In this document: one piece after another, positions 34,926 through 44,254 of the stretch
Numbering within the stretch: position 1 is the stretch's first letter
Layout of the letters: each line of letters begins with the position of its first letter
Assembly: GCA_038531745.1 (NCBI GenBank)
Contig: JBCBBJ010000007.1
Coordinates: 1-64,000, forward strand
Length of the DNA stretch: 64,000 bases
Origin: CALLPQ01 sp038531745
GTDB taxonomy: Bacteria; Pseudomonadota; Alphaproteobacteria; Caulobacterales; Parvularculaceae
Direction of reading: 5' to 3'
Program-made: the position numbers and the translations under genes
Notes under the pieces: generated by a model
Databases searched by the model: none
What the model was told of the DNA's origin: nothing
What the model saw: the letters and a program-made list of their open reading frames with translations, nothing else

Positions 34926-37421
34926 ATGGCATTGCGGCCTTTATCCCCCTCTTTTTTGCGTTTGGTGTTTTGCGGTGCGGGCGCCTTTGGCCTGACCGTG
35001 CTCCTGACCCTGTCAAACGCAGCCCACGCCCAATGGCCGGTCGTACAATCTAAAGGACAGTTTGAGGACAAATTTCGCCAATTGGAAGAAATCCTGCCCA
35101 CACCCAACAGCTATCGCAATGCGGGCGGGGCGCCGGGGTTTGCCTATTGGCAGCAGCAGGCCGACTATTCCATCAAGGTCAGCCTTGATGAAACGAAACG
35201 CCGGATCACCGGTTCGGAAACTATTACCTACACGAATAATTCGCCCGACAGCCTGCCCTTTTTATGGGTACAGCTTGATCAGAACCGGTTTCGCAGCGAC
35301 AGCTTAGCCGAGCGATCGGCCGACTTTGGCGGCATCGGTAACCGCGCGCCGGCCACCCGCTCTGCCACCGGTAACAGTCCGGCACGCATCAGCTTTTCGG
35401 CACTGCGCAAATATCAAGCAGAAAAAGATAATGAGTTCGGCTTTGACATCACGGCGGTCACCGACGCCGATGGCGAGGCGCTAGCCAATACGATTAATGG
35501 CACGCTTATGCGGATTGATCTTGATGCGCCGTTGCGCCCCAATCAGAAGATCACCTTCACCATCGATTGGGCGTTTAACATGGTGGAGGAAAATGCCGTT
35601 TCCGCGCGCGCCGGTTACGAGAGCTTTGACGATGGCAACGACATTTTCTTGCTGGCGCAATGGTATCCGCGCATGGCCGCCTATTCCGATTATGAAGGCT
35701 GGCATAATAAAGAATTCATGGGCCGGGGCGAGTTCACTCTGGAATTTGGTGACTTCGATGTGGAGATAACCGTGCCCGCCGACCATATTGTTTCGGCATC
35801 CGGCGTTTTGCAAAACCCCGACGACGTTTTGACCCAAACGCACAAAAGCCGCCTTGAAACAGCAAAAACCGCCGAACGCCCCGTCTTTATTGTCACCGCC
35901 GAAGAAGCACTAGCAGCGGAGAAATCCAAAGCCACAGACATGAAGACGTGGAAATATCGCGCGGAGAATGTGCGCGATTTTGCCTGGGCCTCGTCGCGGA
36001 AATTTATCTGGGATGCGCAAGGCTATGAACAAGGCGGCGAGGTTCAGCCCTTTGTCATGGCCATGTCATTTTACCCAAAGGAAGGCGAGCCATTGTGGTC
36101 ACGCTATTCTACCCAAGCGGTCATCCACACCATGGAAGTCTATTCGCGGATGACGTTTGACTATCCCTACCCGGTTTCGCAATCGGTCAACGGGCCCGTG
36201 GGCGGCATGGAATATCCCATGATCACCTTTAATGGTCCGCGCACAGAGTTACAGGATGATGGAGAGCGTACCTATTCCGCCGCTGAAAAACGGTTTCTGA
36301 TTGGCGTTGTTATTCACGAGGTGGGTCATAATTATTTCCCCATGATCGTCAATTCAGACGAGCGCCAATGGACGTGGATGGATGAGGGGCTGAACACCTT
36401 CCTGCAATTTGTCTCAGAGCAAGAGTGGGACCCCGATTACCGGTCGCGCCGCGGCGAGCCGCGCAATATGGTCTCCTATATGAAAAGCACCAATCAGGTG
36501 CCGATCATGACCAATTCAGAATCCATTCTGCAATTTGGTAACAATGCCTATGGTAAGCCGGCCACTGCGCTGAACATCCTGCGCGAGACCATCCTTGGCC
36601 GTGAGCTTTTCGACTTTGCGTTTAAGACCTACGCCAATCGCTGGAAATTCAAACGCCCGACCCCATCAGATCTTTTCCGGACGTTGGAAGAAGCCTCCGG
36701 CGTTGATCTCGATTGGTTTTGGCATGGCTGGTTTTACACAACCGACCATGTTGATCTTTCGATTGAGAATGTTGTGAAAATGCGTCTTGATACGGAGGAT
36801 CCCGACATTGAGTACAAATTGCTTGAGGATGAGGAGTTAAAAGCCCCCGTCTCCCTCACAGATCAGCGCAATTTAGTGGAGAAAAAATCGGGCCGTATCA
36901 ATGACAAGCCATGGCTAAAGGACTTTTACGACAATAATAGCGGCTTTCTTGTCACCAATAAGGATCGCAACAAATACAACTCATTTCTGAAAGGTCTAAA
37001 GGACTGGGAGAAAACCGCCCTGGAACGTGCGATCAATGAGGGTGAACATTTTTATGTGATCGATTTCGCCAACAAAGGCGGCCTCGTCATGCCTTTAATA
37101 CTTAATATTACCTATACGGATGATAGCACCGAAGAATATCGTATCCCTGCCGAAATATGGCGCCGTAACCCACACCGGATTTCAAAGCTCCTTATCCGGG
37201 AAAAAGAGATCACGAACATTGTGCTTGATCCCAATCTGGAAACCGCAGATGTCGATCTTAACAATAATTACTTTCCGCGCCGTATTCTGCCCTCGCGGAT
37301 TGAGGCGTACAAATTCGACCGCAAGCCGTCTCTGCCCAATCGCGATCTCATTCAGGACGTGAAAACGAAGCTAAAGACAGACGACGACAAAGAAGACGAT
37401 AAAGCCAGCGACGAGGGCTAG
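34926..37421 (+). CDS. M1 family metallopeptidase, exported
   Basis: This is a gluzincin aminopeptidase-like protein of 831 residues. A signal peptide ends at AHAQW (about residue 37). An N-terminal beta domain (YSIKVSLDETKRRITGSETI) leads to the GGMEYPMITF segment, the counterpart of the GxMEN substrate motif. The zinc site is HEVGH at 464-468 with the second glutamate 19 residues on, in WMDEGLN at 487, so the catalytic set is complete. The C-terminus is acidic (DDDKEDDKASDEG). The upstream in-frame GTG at 34695 lies inside the preceding gene and is not credible. It overlaps or abuts the DUF6702 gene, with which such peptidases often pair. Confidence 0.88.
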   Translation: MALRPLSPSFLRLVFCGAGAFGLTVLLTLSNAAHAQWPVVQSKGQFEDKFRQLEEILPTPNSYRNAGGAPGFAYWQQQADYSIKVSLDETKRRITGSETITYTNNSPDSLPFLWVQLDQNRFRSDSLAERSADFGGIGNRAPATRSATGNSPARISFSALRKYQAEKDNEFGFDITAVTDADGEALANTINGTLMRIDLDAPLRPNQKITFTIDWAFNMVEENAVSARAGYESFDDGNDIFLLAQWYPRMAAYSDYEGWHNKEFMGRGEFTLEFGDFDVEITVPADHIVSASGVLQNPDDVLTQTHKSRLETAKTAERPVFIVTAEEALAAEKSKATDMKTWKYRAENVRDFAWASSRKFIWDAQGYEQGGEVQPFVMAMSFYPKEGEPLWSRYSTQAVIHTMEVYSRMTFDYPYPVSQSVNGPVGGMEYPMITFNGPRTELQDDGERTYSAAEKRFLIGVVIHEVGHNYFPMIVNSDERQWTWMDEGLNTFLQFVSEQEWDPDYRSRRGEPRNMVSYMKSTNQVPIMTNSESILQFGNNAYGKPATALNILRETILGRELFDFAFKTYANRWKFKRPTPSDLFRTLEEASGVDLDWFWHGWFYTTDHVDLSIENVVKMRLDTEDPDIEYKLLEDEELKAPVSLTDQRNLVEKKSGRINDKPWLKDFYDNNSGFLVTNKDRNKYNSFLKGLKDWEKTALERAINEGEHFYVIDFANKGGLVMPLILNITYTDDSTEEYRIPAEIWRRNPHRISKLLIREKEITNIVLDPNLETADVDLNNNYFPRRILPSRIEAYKFDRKPSLPNRDLIQDVKTKLKTDDDKEDDKASDEG

Positions 37422-37429
37422 TGTTGGCG

Positions 37430-37969
37430 ATGTCGATTAACCGCGTGATGCTCGCTGCACTCGTTGCCGTGACGACCGCCAGCGCTGTTCTTCTCGTGGT
37501 GATCGGCTCATTGCCGGTCGCCCACGCGCACGAACAAAAAGTGGCCATTACCGAAATTCTGTTCAACGCCAATAGCGGCAATGTGGAGATTGCCCACAGG
37601 CTCTATCTTCATGATGCGGAACATGCGGTACAGGACCAATGGGGCAAGGCTGACCTCATGTCCGACCCGGAGGATTTGCAAAATCTTGCACTCTACACCC
37701 GCAGGAATTTTTTTCTCTGGCTTGACGGGCAACAGGTTACTCCCACCCCAGTCGGCGTCGAAGTCGATGGCCCCTACGTCTGGGTCTATGACGAACTGCC
37801 AATCCCCGAAAATAGAATTAGGACGATAACCATCGATAATACGATCCTGCGCGACGTGTGGCAGGCCCAGGCAAACCTCGTCAATGTGGAGATTGGCACG
37901 TTTCGTAAATCCGCATTTTTCGCGGGCGATGATGAGAAAAAAGAGATCGTGCTTACGCCTATCAACTAA
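37430..37969 (+). CDS. DUF6702 family exported protein
   Basis: The 179-residue product has a signal peptide (MLAALVAVTTASAVLLVVIG, then VAHAH at about residue 30). The mature part fits DUF6702: KVAITEILFNANSGNVEIAH with RLYLHDAEHAV, YTRRNFFLWLDGQ and VYDELPIP, a small beta domain. Its function is unknown. Directly following an M1 peptidase is a known arrangement for the family and suggests that they act together in the periplasm. The ATG at 37430 has GAGGG 12-16 nt upstream; a GTG at 37421 is the alternative. Confidence 0.75.
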   Translation: MSINRVMLAALVAVTTASAVLLVVIGSLPVAHAHEQKVAITEILFNANSGNVEIAHRLYLHDAEHAVQDQWGKADLMSDPEDLQNLALYTRRNFFLWLDGQQVTPTPVGVEVDGPYVWVYDELPIPENRIRTITIDNTILRDVWQAQANLVNVEIGTFRKSAFFAGDDEKKEIVLTPIN

Positions 37970-38102
37970 CCGGGTGGCGGTCGCTCGATCTAGAAGTGGT
38001 TAAACCGACAGATATTTTCTTGTGTCGCCCCCTGCCGAACGCGCAATACGCCACGTCCAGCAAGGGGCAAAGATTGTCGCCCCCCATCGAATTGGAAATG
38101 CC

Positions 38103-38408
38103 CTAAAAGGCTTTGTGCCACCCGACGGTCAGGGTTAAATCCGTTTCAAGTCGAGGACCATTGAGGTTTCGATAAAACGGCAAGCCCACCTCAACGGCTA
38201 GACGATGCCCTCTGATAAGGCCGCTCTGCACAACGAGGTTGACGCCGAGCAATCCTTCAATTGTCTCCCCGCCCTGATTTAAGGGATCAGCGGTTTGCAC
38301 CGGCGCAATGATCAACGCATCCTGTCCGCGAATTTGCCCAACCGTCGCGCCGCGCACCCGGCCGGAAAACGAAACCCATGGCTTTGGTTCACACGACGAT
38401 TTTGCCAA
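38103..38408 (-). pseudogene. C-terminal remnant of an outer-membrane beta-barrel protein
   Basis: The 101-residue frame begins with TTG at 38408, just after an in-frame TGA (38415-38417), and has no signal peptide. The content looks like the last strands of an outer-membrane barrel: PKPWVSFSGRVRG, GLLGVNLVVQSGLIRGHRLA, VEVGLPFYRNLNGPRLETDL and a final GWHKAF with C-terminal phenylalanine. The LPxYRxLNGPxLExD pattern resembles C-termini of putative outer-membrane transporters near copper or phenol genes. Only about 130 bp separate it from the divergent membrane-protein gene, so the rest of the protein is missing. I read it as a truncated relic. Confidence 0.5.
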
Positions 38409-38540
38409 AGCAATTCAAATCAAAATGTAACCGGATGGCGTTTTGTCCCGGCGATCCTTAGCCGCTGTGTCATTGGCGGTGCCCATGTTCCATCCGGGTC
38501 TTGGCTTGACAGACTTTGTCCAGCAAAGTCTAACAGACCC

Positions 38541-39170
38541 ATGACGTCCCCGCCGCCCGATATTGATCAGGCTCTTGCTGATCTCACCTCCATCCGTGAA
38601 CAGGTTGCCGCCGGGTCTTTGTTTCAGGGGTTTGGGCCTTTGGTAATTGCGGGCACGGGCGCGCTTGCGCTTACCACAATGGGGCTCCAACTTATGCGGC
38701 CCGGCTTTGCCGCCACCACCGATGCCTATCTTGCCACGTGGATAGCCACGGCGATTTTGTGCTGCCTAATGGTGGGCGCGGAAATGGTTGCCCGCTCGCG
38801 GCGGCACCATGGCGGTATGGCCGACGCCATGATCCTGCGGGCAATTGAACAGTTTTTTCAGGTGGGTCTCGCCGGCGCTGCCATCGCTTTTGTCTTCTGG
38901 TGCTTTGCAGCGGATAGTCTTTGGACGTTGCCGGGTCTGTGGCAAATTCTGGTGGGGGTTGGTGTGTTTGCGTCGCTCCGTACCCTGCCAAAATCCATGA
39001 TATTGGTGGGCGTATGGTACTTTTTGGTTGGCGCCACCGTCCTGACGATCGGCGCCAAGACCCGGACACTGCACCCGGCCATGATGGGCATACCGTTTGC
39101 CATCGGCCAGTTAATCATGGCCATCATCCTCAAAACCGCATCGGGAGAAACCCATGCCCAAAATATCTGA
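38541..39170 (+). CDS. Membrane protein coupled to a winged-helix regulator
   Basis: From the ATG at 38541 the product has 209 residues. A short cytoplasmic N-terminus (DIDQALADLTSIREQVAAGS) is followed by about six membrane segments, including FGPLVIAGTGALALTTMGLQ, LATWIATAILCCLMVGAEMV, LWQILVGVGVFASLRTLPKS, SMILVGVWYFLVGATVLTIG and IPFAIGQLIMAIIL. I recognise no enzyme motif. The end overlaps the start of the winged-helix regulator by 17 bp. Such pairs, where a PadR/MarR-like regulator accompanies a small membrane protein, are common, but the signal is unknown. The open frame from 38295 is far longer than the gene. Confidence 0.65.
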   Translation: MTSPPPDIDQALADLTSIREQVAAGSLFQGFGPLVIAGTGALALTTMGLQLMRPGFAATTDAYLATWIATAILCCLMVGAEMVARSRRHHGGMADAMILRAIEQFFQVGLAGAAIAFVFWCFAADSLWTLPGLWQILVGVGVFASLRTLPKSMILVGVWYFLVGATVLTIGAKTRTLHPAMMGIPFAIGQLIMAIILKTASGETHAQNI

Positions 39171-39561
39171 TCCAAAATCACCCGGCGCCCCCTATGCCTA
39201 TGAGGGATTGGACCGGGTCATCCACGAAAAAGCTCGGCTCGGGATCCTCACATCGCTGGTGACCCACCGCGACGGGCTGGGGTTCAAGGATTTGAAATCG
39301 CTTTGCGGTTTGACCGATGGCAATCTAAGCCGTCATTTGAAGGCCTTGTCCGAGGCAGGCCTAGTTGAACTGATCAAAGGCTATGAAGCCAACCGGCCCC
39401 ATACTTTTTGTAAGATCACGCCGCAGGGCCATGAAAAATTTGTTGAGTATCTTGGTGTTTTGGAGCGCGTCATTAAAGACGCCGCCCCGCGCTCAGCAAA
39501 AGCAAGCCGTGCTCGGGGGAAACCCGGTGGCCGTCACAAAACCGCGAATGCTGTTTCGTAA
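39154..39561 (+). CDS. Winged-helix transcriptional regulator
   Basis: This 135-residue DNA-binding protein has a winged helix at about residues 24-95. HEKARLGILTSLVTH leads in, GFKDLKSLCGLTDGNLSRHL is the helix-turn-helix with recognition helix, and KALSEAGLVELIKGYEANRP with HTFCKITPQGHEKFVEYL forms the wing. This is the DNA-binding fold seen in MarR/ArsR-like and HTH_27 regulators. No effector domain is visible. It is coupled to the upstream membrane protein and probably controls this operon. Confidence 0.8.
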   Translation: MPKISDPKSPGAPYAYEGLDRVIHEKARLGILTSLVTHRDGLGFKDLKSLCGLTDGNLSRHLKALSEAGLVELIKGYEANRPHTFCKITPQGHEKFVEYLGVLERVIKDAAPRSAKASRARGKPGGRHKTANAVS

Positions 39562-39633
39562 ACTCCACTTAAGCGCGCGTCGCCATTTCGATCGCGCCCA
39601 CCGCCCAAAAGGGACCCTTAAAAGAGGAAACTC

Positions 39634-41376
39634 ATGCGGATCTTTACACTGATCATTATTTCAATTCTGACCTGTCTACCACCTTTTGTGTCGTCCCCGG
39701 CATGGGCCGATGAAACGGCCGCGTTTGAGGCTATTTTGTCCGAGCATTGGGCCCGCGCAGGGGAAGAAAAAATATTCTTTCGCACGGACCCAGATACTTT
39801 TCGTCCCGATGGGCCCCTCCCAGATTTTTCTGCTGCGGGCCGGACGCGGCGACAATCGTTCAATGGGAAAATTCTAAAACGTCTGTCTGCCATCGATCCC
39901 GATGCCCTCTCTCCGGCGGACCGCGTCTCCTATCGTTTATTCGTTTATGAGCGTGAGACCGAAGCGGCGCATCATGAAATGCCCGATCATTACTTCCCGA
40001 TCACCAGCCTATTTGGCTATCACACCTATTTTGCCAACGCGCCGTATAATATGGCCTTTGATCAGCGTAACGACTATGAGCGTTATTTGGTAAGCCTTGC
40101 TGATTTTACGCGCTATAATCAGAACCATCTGGACCTTTTGCGCGAAGCCGCCGCCGCGGGTCTCACCCAATATTGCGGGTCTCTTGACGGTGTTCTCCCC
40201 TCTATTCGTGCTCTGGTTGTCGATACTCCCGAGGAAAGTGATCTTTATGCGCCCTTCGCAACATTCCCCGATGGCTTCACCGAACGGGAACAAAAATCCT
40301 TGCGTAAACGGGGGCGAAAACTGATCCGTGAGGCGATTATTCCGGGCTACCGCGCGCTCGAAACTGTTTTTACGCAGACCTATCTGCCCGCTTGTCGCCA
40401 GAGCCCGGCAGTCACAAGCATACCCGGCGGCGACGCCTATTACGCGTATCTCCTGCGCTTTTTTACCACTACCGATATGACCCCCTCGGCTATTCACGCG
40501 CTTGGTCTCGGCGAAGTGGCGCGTATCCGCACGGAAATGGAGGCTATCATCAATGCGGTTGAGTTTGACGGGGATTTTGATGCCTTTCTTACGTTCCTGC
40601 GCACGGACCCGCAATTTTATGCGTCTACGGAGAAAGCCTTGTTGGAACGCGTTGCCTATATTACCAAAACTATGGACGGAAAGATGCCGCGTCTATTTGG
40701 CCGGCTGGCGCGCAATACCTATGAAGTGCGCGGCACGAAGGGGCGCGGCGCCTATTATGTGGCAGCTGCCGATGATCGCACGCCGGGCACCTATTTTATC
40801 GCCACCGGCAATTTGCCCGCACAACCGCTGTACAATCTTGAGGCCCTGTCGCTGCATGAGGCGGTACCGGGCCACCATCATCAGAGCGCAATCGCGCGCG
40901 AGCTTGACGTACCGGAATTTCGTAAGACGGTGTACCACGCCGCCTATGGCGAAGGCTGGGGGCTTTATAGCGAACGGCTGGGCAAGGAAGTTGGATTTTA
41001 TACTGATCCGTATAGTGACTTTGGCCGATTGACCTATGAGATGTGGCGCGCTTGCCGTCTTGTTGTTGATACAGGCTTGCATGCATTTGGCTGGTCACGC
41101 CAACAGGCAATTGATTATCTCCTCGCCAATACCGGGTTGAGCCAAGACGAGGTTGTGTCCGAAGTTGATCGTTACATCACCTGGCCCGGGCAGGCGACGG
41201 CCTATAAAATTGGCGAATTGCGGATCCTCGACATGCGGGCGCGGGCGGAAGAAACACTGGGCCGTGCCTTTGACCGACGCGCCTTCCATGATCTGATCGT
41301 CGGACACGGATCATTGCCCATCGCGCTATTGGATGAACTGGTTGACCAGTGGATTGAGGACCAAGCACAACAATGA
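39634..41376 (+). CDS. DUF885 family protein, exported metalloprotease-like
   Basis: The 580-residue protein has a signal peptide (IFTLIIISILTCLPPFVSSP then AWADE at about 28). It matches the DUF885 family, predicted zinc-dependent hydrolases. The metal-binding motif HEAVPGHHHQ at about residues 409-418 and the downstream YGEGWGLYSERLGKE supply an HExxxGH-type zinc site with a second glutamate. Also visible are YFPITSLFGYHTYF and PGQATAYKIGELRI near the C-terminus. AGAGG lies just upstream of the ATG. The substrate is unknown; peptides are likely. It stands alone, 72 bp after the regulator gene. Confidence 0.85.
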   Translation: MRIFTLIIISILTCLPPFVSSPAWADETAAFEAILSEHWARAGEEKIFFRTDPDTFRPDGPLPDFSAAGRTRRQSFNGKILKRLSAIDPDALSPADRVSYRLFVYERETEAAHHEMPDHYFPITSLFGYHTYFANAPYNMAFDQRNDYERYLVSLADFTRYNQNHLDLLREAAAAGLTQYCGSLDGVLPSIRALVVDTPEESDLYAPFATFPDGFTEREQKSLRKRGRKLIREAIIPGYRALETVFTQTYLPACRQSPAVTSIPGGDAYYAYLLRFFTTTDMTPSAIHALGLGEVARIRTEMEAIINAVEFDGDFDAFLTFLRTDPQFYASTEKALLERVAYITKTMDGKMPRLFGRLARNTYEVRGTKGRGAYYVAAADDRTPGTYFIATGNLPAQPLYNLEALSLHEAVPGHHHQSAIARELDVPEFRKTVYHAAYGEGWGLYSERLGKEVGFYTDPYSDFGRLTYEMWRACRLVVDTGLHAFGWSRQQAIDYLLANTGLSQDEVVSEVDRYITWPGQATAYKIGELRILDMRARAEETLGRAFDRRAFHDLIVGHGSLPIALLDELVDQWIEDQAQQ

Positions 41377-41569
41377 ATGGCGATTGTTCCAATGCGGGAC
41401 ACATTGCAGTGATGGCGGTTAAAAAACTGGCTTTTATGGGCTGGTTTCGGCTATGCTTCCATTACGGTTCTGGTTCGATAACATGTTCAGCGCCGTTTAT
41501 AGGCAGCGCGCTACGGGGAGAAATTTCGTCAGTTTAGGCGCGCGCCACACACCCAACATCGGAGGCGTT

Positions 41570-42139
41570 ATGGACATTCAGATCAGCGGTAAAAACCTGG
41601 ATTTGGGGCAAGCCCTGCAATCTCACGTGACCGACAATCTGAGTGCCGGGATCCATAAATATTTTGACCGCGGCGCGGAGGCGTCGGTTACCTTTGCCAA
41701 AGAACGCAGCGAAGTCGCCTGTGAAGTGGTGGCCCATCTGGCATCCGGCGTATTTTTGTCGGCCCATGGGGAGGGCGGCGACGCCTACGCCGCTTTCGAG
41801 GAAGCGCTCGCCAAGGTGGAAAAACGCGTGCGCCGGTACAAACGCCGCTTAAAAGACCACCATAATGACGTGAAAGACCCCCTACCGGCGGAAAATGCGT
41901 CTTATTTTACCCTCGCCGCCCCAAAAGACGGGGACGACGAGGCCGATTCTGACGAGGCCGCCCCGGTAATTGTTGCCGAAAGCTCAACGGCGGTCAGGGC
42001 TATGTCCGTTTCTGATGCGGTGATGCAGCTTGATCTCAGCGAAAACCCTGCGTTTTTATTCAAAAATGCAGCCCATGGGCGATTAAATGTCGTTTACCGT
42101 CGCCATGATGGTCATATCGGTTGGATCGACCCGCAATAG
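41570..42139 (+). CDS. hpf: Ribosome hibernation promoting factor, long form
   Basis: HPF inactivates and dimerises ribosomes in stationary phase. From the ATG at 41570, which has GGAGG at 41561-41565, the protein has 189 residues. The N-terminal RaiA/S30AE domain (MDIQISGKNLDLGQALQSHV to RVRRYKRRLKDHHND, about 1-100) binds the 30S decoding centre. An acidic linker follows. The C-terminal domain (VMQLDLSENPAFLFKNAAHG then RLNVVYRRHDGHIGWIDP, about 150-189) mediates dimerisation. The longer frame from 41453 has no support. It is followed by ptsN, as in many Proteobacteria where hpf and ptsN lie together near rpoN; rpoN is absent here. Confidence 0.93.
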   Translation: MDIQISGKNLDLGQALQSHVTDNLSAGIHKYFDRGAEASVTFAKERSEVACEVVAHLASGVFLSAHGEGGDAYAAFEEALAKVEKRVRRYKRRLKDHHNDVKDPLPAENASYFTLAAPKDGDDEADSDEAAPVIVAESSTAVRAMSVSDAVMQLDLSENPAFLFKNAAHGRLNVVYRRHDGHIGWIDPQ

Positions 42140-42403
42140 GGTTTTTCACTGGAAAAACTGGCCTAGGCCTGCCATATCCCCCTCGCAGGGTTTGTGGTGG
42201 TCGGTTTGGGAATTCCATCGGACGGCATCAATCGTGCACTAGGCAAAACGTGGCATTACCGCGAAACAGGCAATAAAACCATTGCGACCACCGGGCGGCA
42301 ACGTCGCTTTTACACTTTCTTGCGCGTTGGCTGGTATCTCATAGGCCTGTCAGAGGCTTGGGTGGTCAAAAGGTCGGGTTTGGAACTTTAGTTTTTGGTT
42401 TTT

Positions 42404-42868
42404 ATGAGTATTTCCAACATCTTATCGTCGCAAAGCGTCGCCCTGAATGTGCGTGCGCATTGCAAACGCGAAGCCCTCCAGCATTTGAGCGCCATGGCCG
42501 CAAAGGCGACAGACCGCCCTTGCGAGGGGATTTTCGACGTTTTGATGGAACGCGAACGCCTAGGCTCCACCGGGCTTGGCAATGGCGTCGCGGTGCCCCA
42601 CGGCAAGATCGATGGTCTTGATCAGGTGACGGGCGTGTTCATCCGCCTGGAAACGCCGTTGGATTTTGATGCGCTCGACGGTGAGCCGGTGGATCTCGTG
42701 TTCCTTCTATTAGCCCCGGCCAACGCCACTGCCGCGCATTTGAAAGCGCTTGCAAAAGTTGCCCGTCTTTTGCGCGACCCCCAAACCCGTGATGCCCTGC
42801 GCGCTGCGGACGCGGTGGAAGACGCCTTTGCCATCGCCGCCACAGACCGGAAATCTGACGCCGCCTAG
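42404..42868 (+). CDS. ptsN: PTS IIA-like nitrogen regulatory protein
   Basis: PtsN is the terminal phosphoacceptor of the nitrogen PTS and regulates potassium transport and metabolism. From the ATG at 42404 it has 154 residues. The PTS EIIA type-2 signature is GSTGLGNGVAVPHGKIDGLD, with the phosphorylated histidine in VPHGK (about residue 63). DGEPVDLVFLLLAPANATAA follows, then HLKALAKVARLLRD. It lies 264 bp downstream of hpf. Confidence 0.92.
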   Translation: MSISNILSSQSVALNVRAHCKREALQHLSAMAAKATDRPCEGIFDVLMERERLGSTGLGNGVAVPHGKIDGLDQVTGVFIRLETPLDFDALDGEPVDLVFLLLAPANATAAHLKALAKVARLLRDPQTRDALRAADAVEDAFAIAATDRKSDAA

Positions 42869-42895
42869 AGTAACAAACGTTCACACAGCAGTCCC

Positions 42896-44095
42896 CTACC
42901 CTTCCACTGTTTCGATCTCAACACCGGTGGTCAGCATACGGTGAACCGGGCATTTATCCGCAATTTCAACGAGCCTTTCCTTTTGATCAGGGGACAAGTC
43001 TCCTTCAAGCGTGATGGTTTTTTCAAGACGTTTCACAAGATGAGAATCTTCTCCCGCCTTTGGCGCCACCTGCACAACCGCCTGGGCGAGTGGCCAGTTT
43101 TTTCGGTTTGCATACATTTTCATGGTCATAACCGCGCACGCCGCCAGGGCCGCCGCCGCCACGCGTGTGGGGTTTGGACCAAGGTCCTGACCGCCGTCAT
43201 GAACATCCGCATCGATCGTAAATCTGTGCCCACCCACGGCAGTGTCGACAGCCAGCGTTTCTTTTGAGTGCAACCGCGCCTCAACCCCTTCCGGTGGTGT
43301 CGTCTCTTTATCTGTATCAGGATGATCCTGAGCGGGAACATAGCGCTGTGCCCAGGCGGCGATAACAGACGCAGCATAACTGGCATCAGCGCCCGCGCTA
43401 AGTAAATGATCCGCACTATCGAGGCTTACAAAACTCTTGGGGTGTTTTGCTGCGCCGAACAAAGCGCTGGCATTTTCAATGCCAACCGTCATATCGCGCG
43501 GCGCATGGAGGATTAGCAAAGGCCGGCCCAGGGTCGCCACCTCACCCAATACCTGCTGATTTTCCAAATCCTCCAGAAACTGTTTTTTGATCGTAAACGG
43601 ACGACCGGAAAGCTGAACCGTTGCCTCACCCTTGCGCTCGATTTCCCCGCGCTGGTCAGCCACATGGGCAAGCACGTGATCGGCGTGGGCCGGGGCGCCC
43701 AGGGTAACGACGCCGCGCGCCTCAGGGATTTTATGAGCTGCGCTGATCACAGCGGCGCCGCCAAGCGAATGGCCGACTAACAATGATGGCGCCTCATAAT
43801 GATTACGCAGATAATCGGCGGCGGCAATGAGATCCCCCACATTTGACGAAAAGTTCGTATTCGCAAACTCACCCGCCGACGCCCCCAAACCAGTAAAGTC
43901 AAACCGCAACACCGCAAACCCGGCACCGCGCAAGGCCCGGGCAATTTCCCGGGCGGCTTTGATATCCTTCGAGCAGGAAAAACAGTGGGCGAATAAAACA
44001 AACGCTGTCGGCGCGCGCCCGGGCATTTCCAGCGCAGCGGCGAGCATCGTTCCCATACTGCCTGGAAATTCAATTTTCCGGGTTTCTTCGCTCAT
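42896..44095 (-). CDS. Alpha/beta hydrolase fused to OsmC
   Basis: One 399-residue chain combines two domains. The N-terminal alpha/beta hydrolase (about 1-255) has VLFAHCFSCSKDIKAAREIA, FDFTGLGASAG and the nucleophile elbow GHSLGG. A histidine in SADHLLS is the likely catalytic base. The C-terminal OsmC domain (about 265-399) keeps both redox cysteines, in ALAACAVMTMKMYANRK and in ADKCPVHRMLTTGVE, so it should reduce organic hydroperoxides. The fusion is known in Proteobacteria but its combined role is unclear; hydrolysis of an ester of an oxidised lipid plus peroxide reduction is a guess. It is convergent with ptsN. Confidence 0.85.
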   Translation of the reverse strand: MSEETRKIEFPGSMGTMLAAALEMPGRAPTAFVLFAHCFSCSKDIKAAREIARALRGAGFAVLRFDFTGLGASAGEFANTNFSSNVGDLIAAADYLRNHYEAPSLLVGHSLGGAAVISAAHKIPEARGVVTLGAPAHADHVLAHVADQRGEIERKGEATVQLSGRPFTIKKQFLEDLENQQVLGEVATLGRPLLILHAPRDMTVGIENASALFGAAKHPKSFVSLDSADHLLSAGADASYAASVIAAWAQRYVPAQDHPDTDKETTPPEGVEARLHSKETLAVDTAVGGHRFTIDADVHDGGQDLGPNPTRVAAAALAACAVMTMKMYANRKNWPLAQAVVQVAPKAGEDSHLVKRLEKTITLEGDLSPDQKERLVEIADKCPVHRMLTTGVEIETVEG

Positions 44096-44232
44096 ATGTG
44101 CTCTTCTTCACGCTGTGCTTTGACCAATGGAAGAATAGACCAGTGAGCAGGGCGATAAAATGGGGTGCACGTCTTTTTGATGGGTGTCACAAGACCCGTG
44201 ACGCGGCTAGGCCGCCCAAAGGCAACCCGCGC

Positions 44233-44254
44233 TAAAAAGGCGAACAAGGCCGCC
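44233..44254 (-). terminator. Weak terminator-like hairpin after the dnaJ-like gene
   Basis: A short stem (GGCG with CGCC, plus one A-T pair) with an 8-nt loop is followed on the minus strand by five T, beginning at the stop codon of the DnaJ-like gene. The stem is short, so the call is tentative. Confidence 0.3.

Noticed and set aside
42194..42391. 65-residue plus-strand open frame between hpf and ptsN
   Set aside because: GTG start, no ribosome binding site or recognisable domain; the gap is better explained as ptsN leader.
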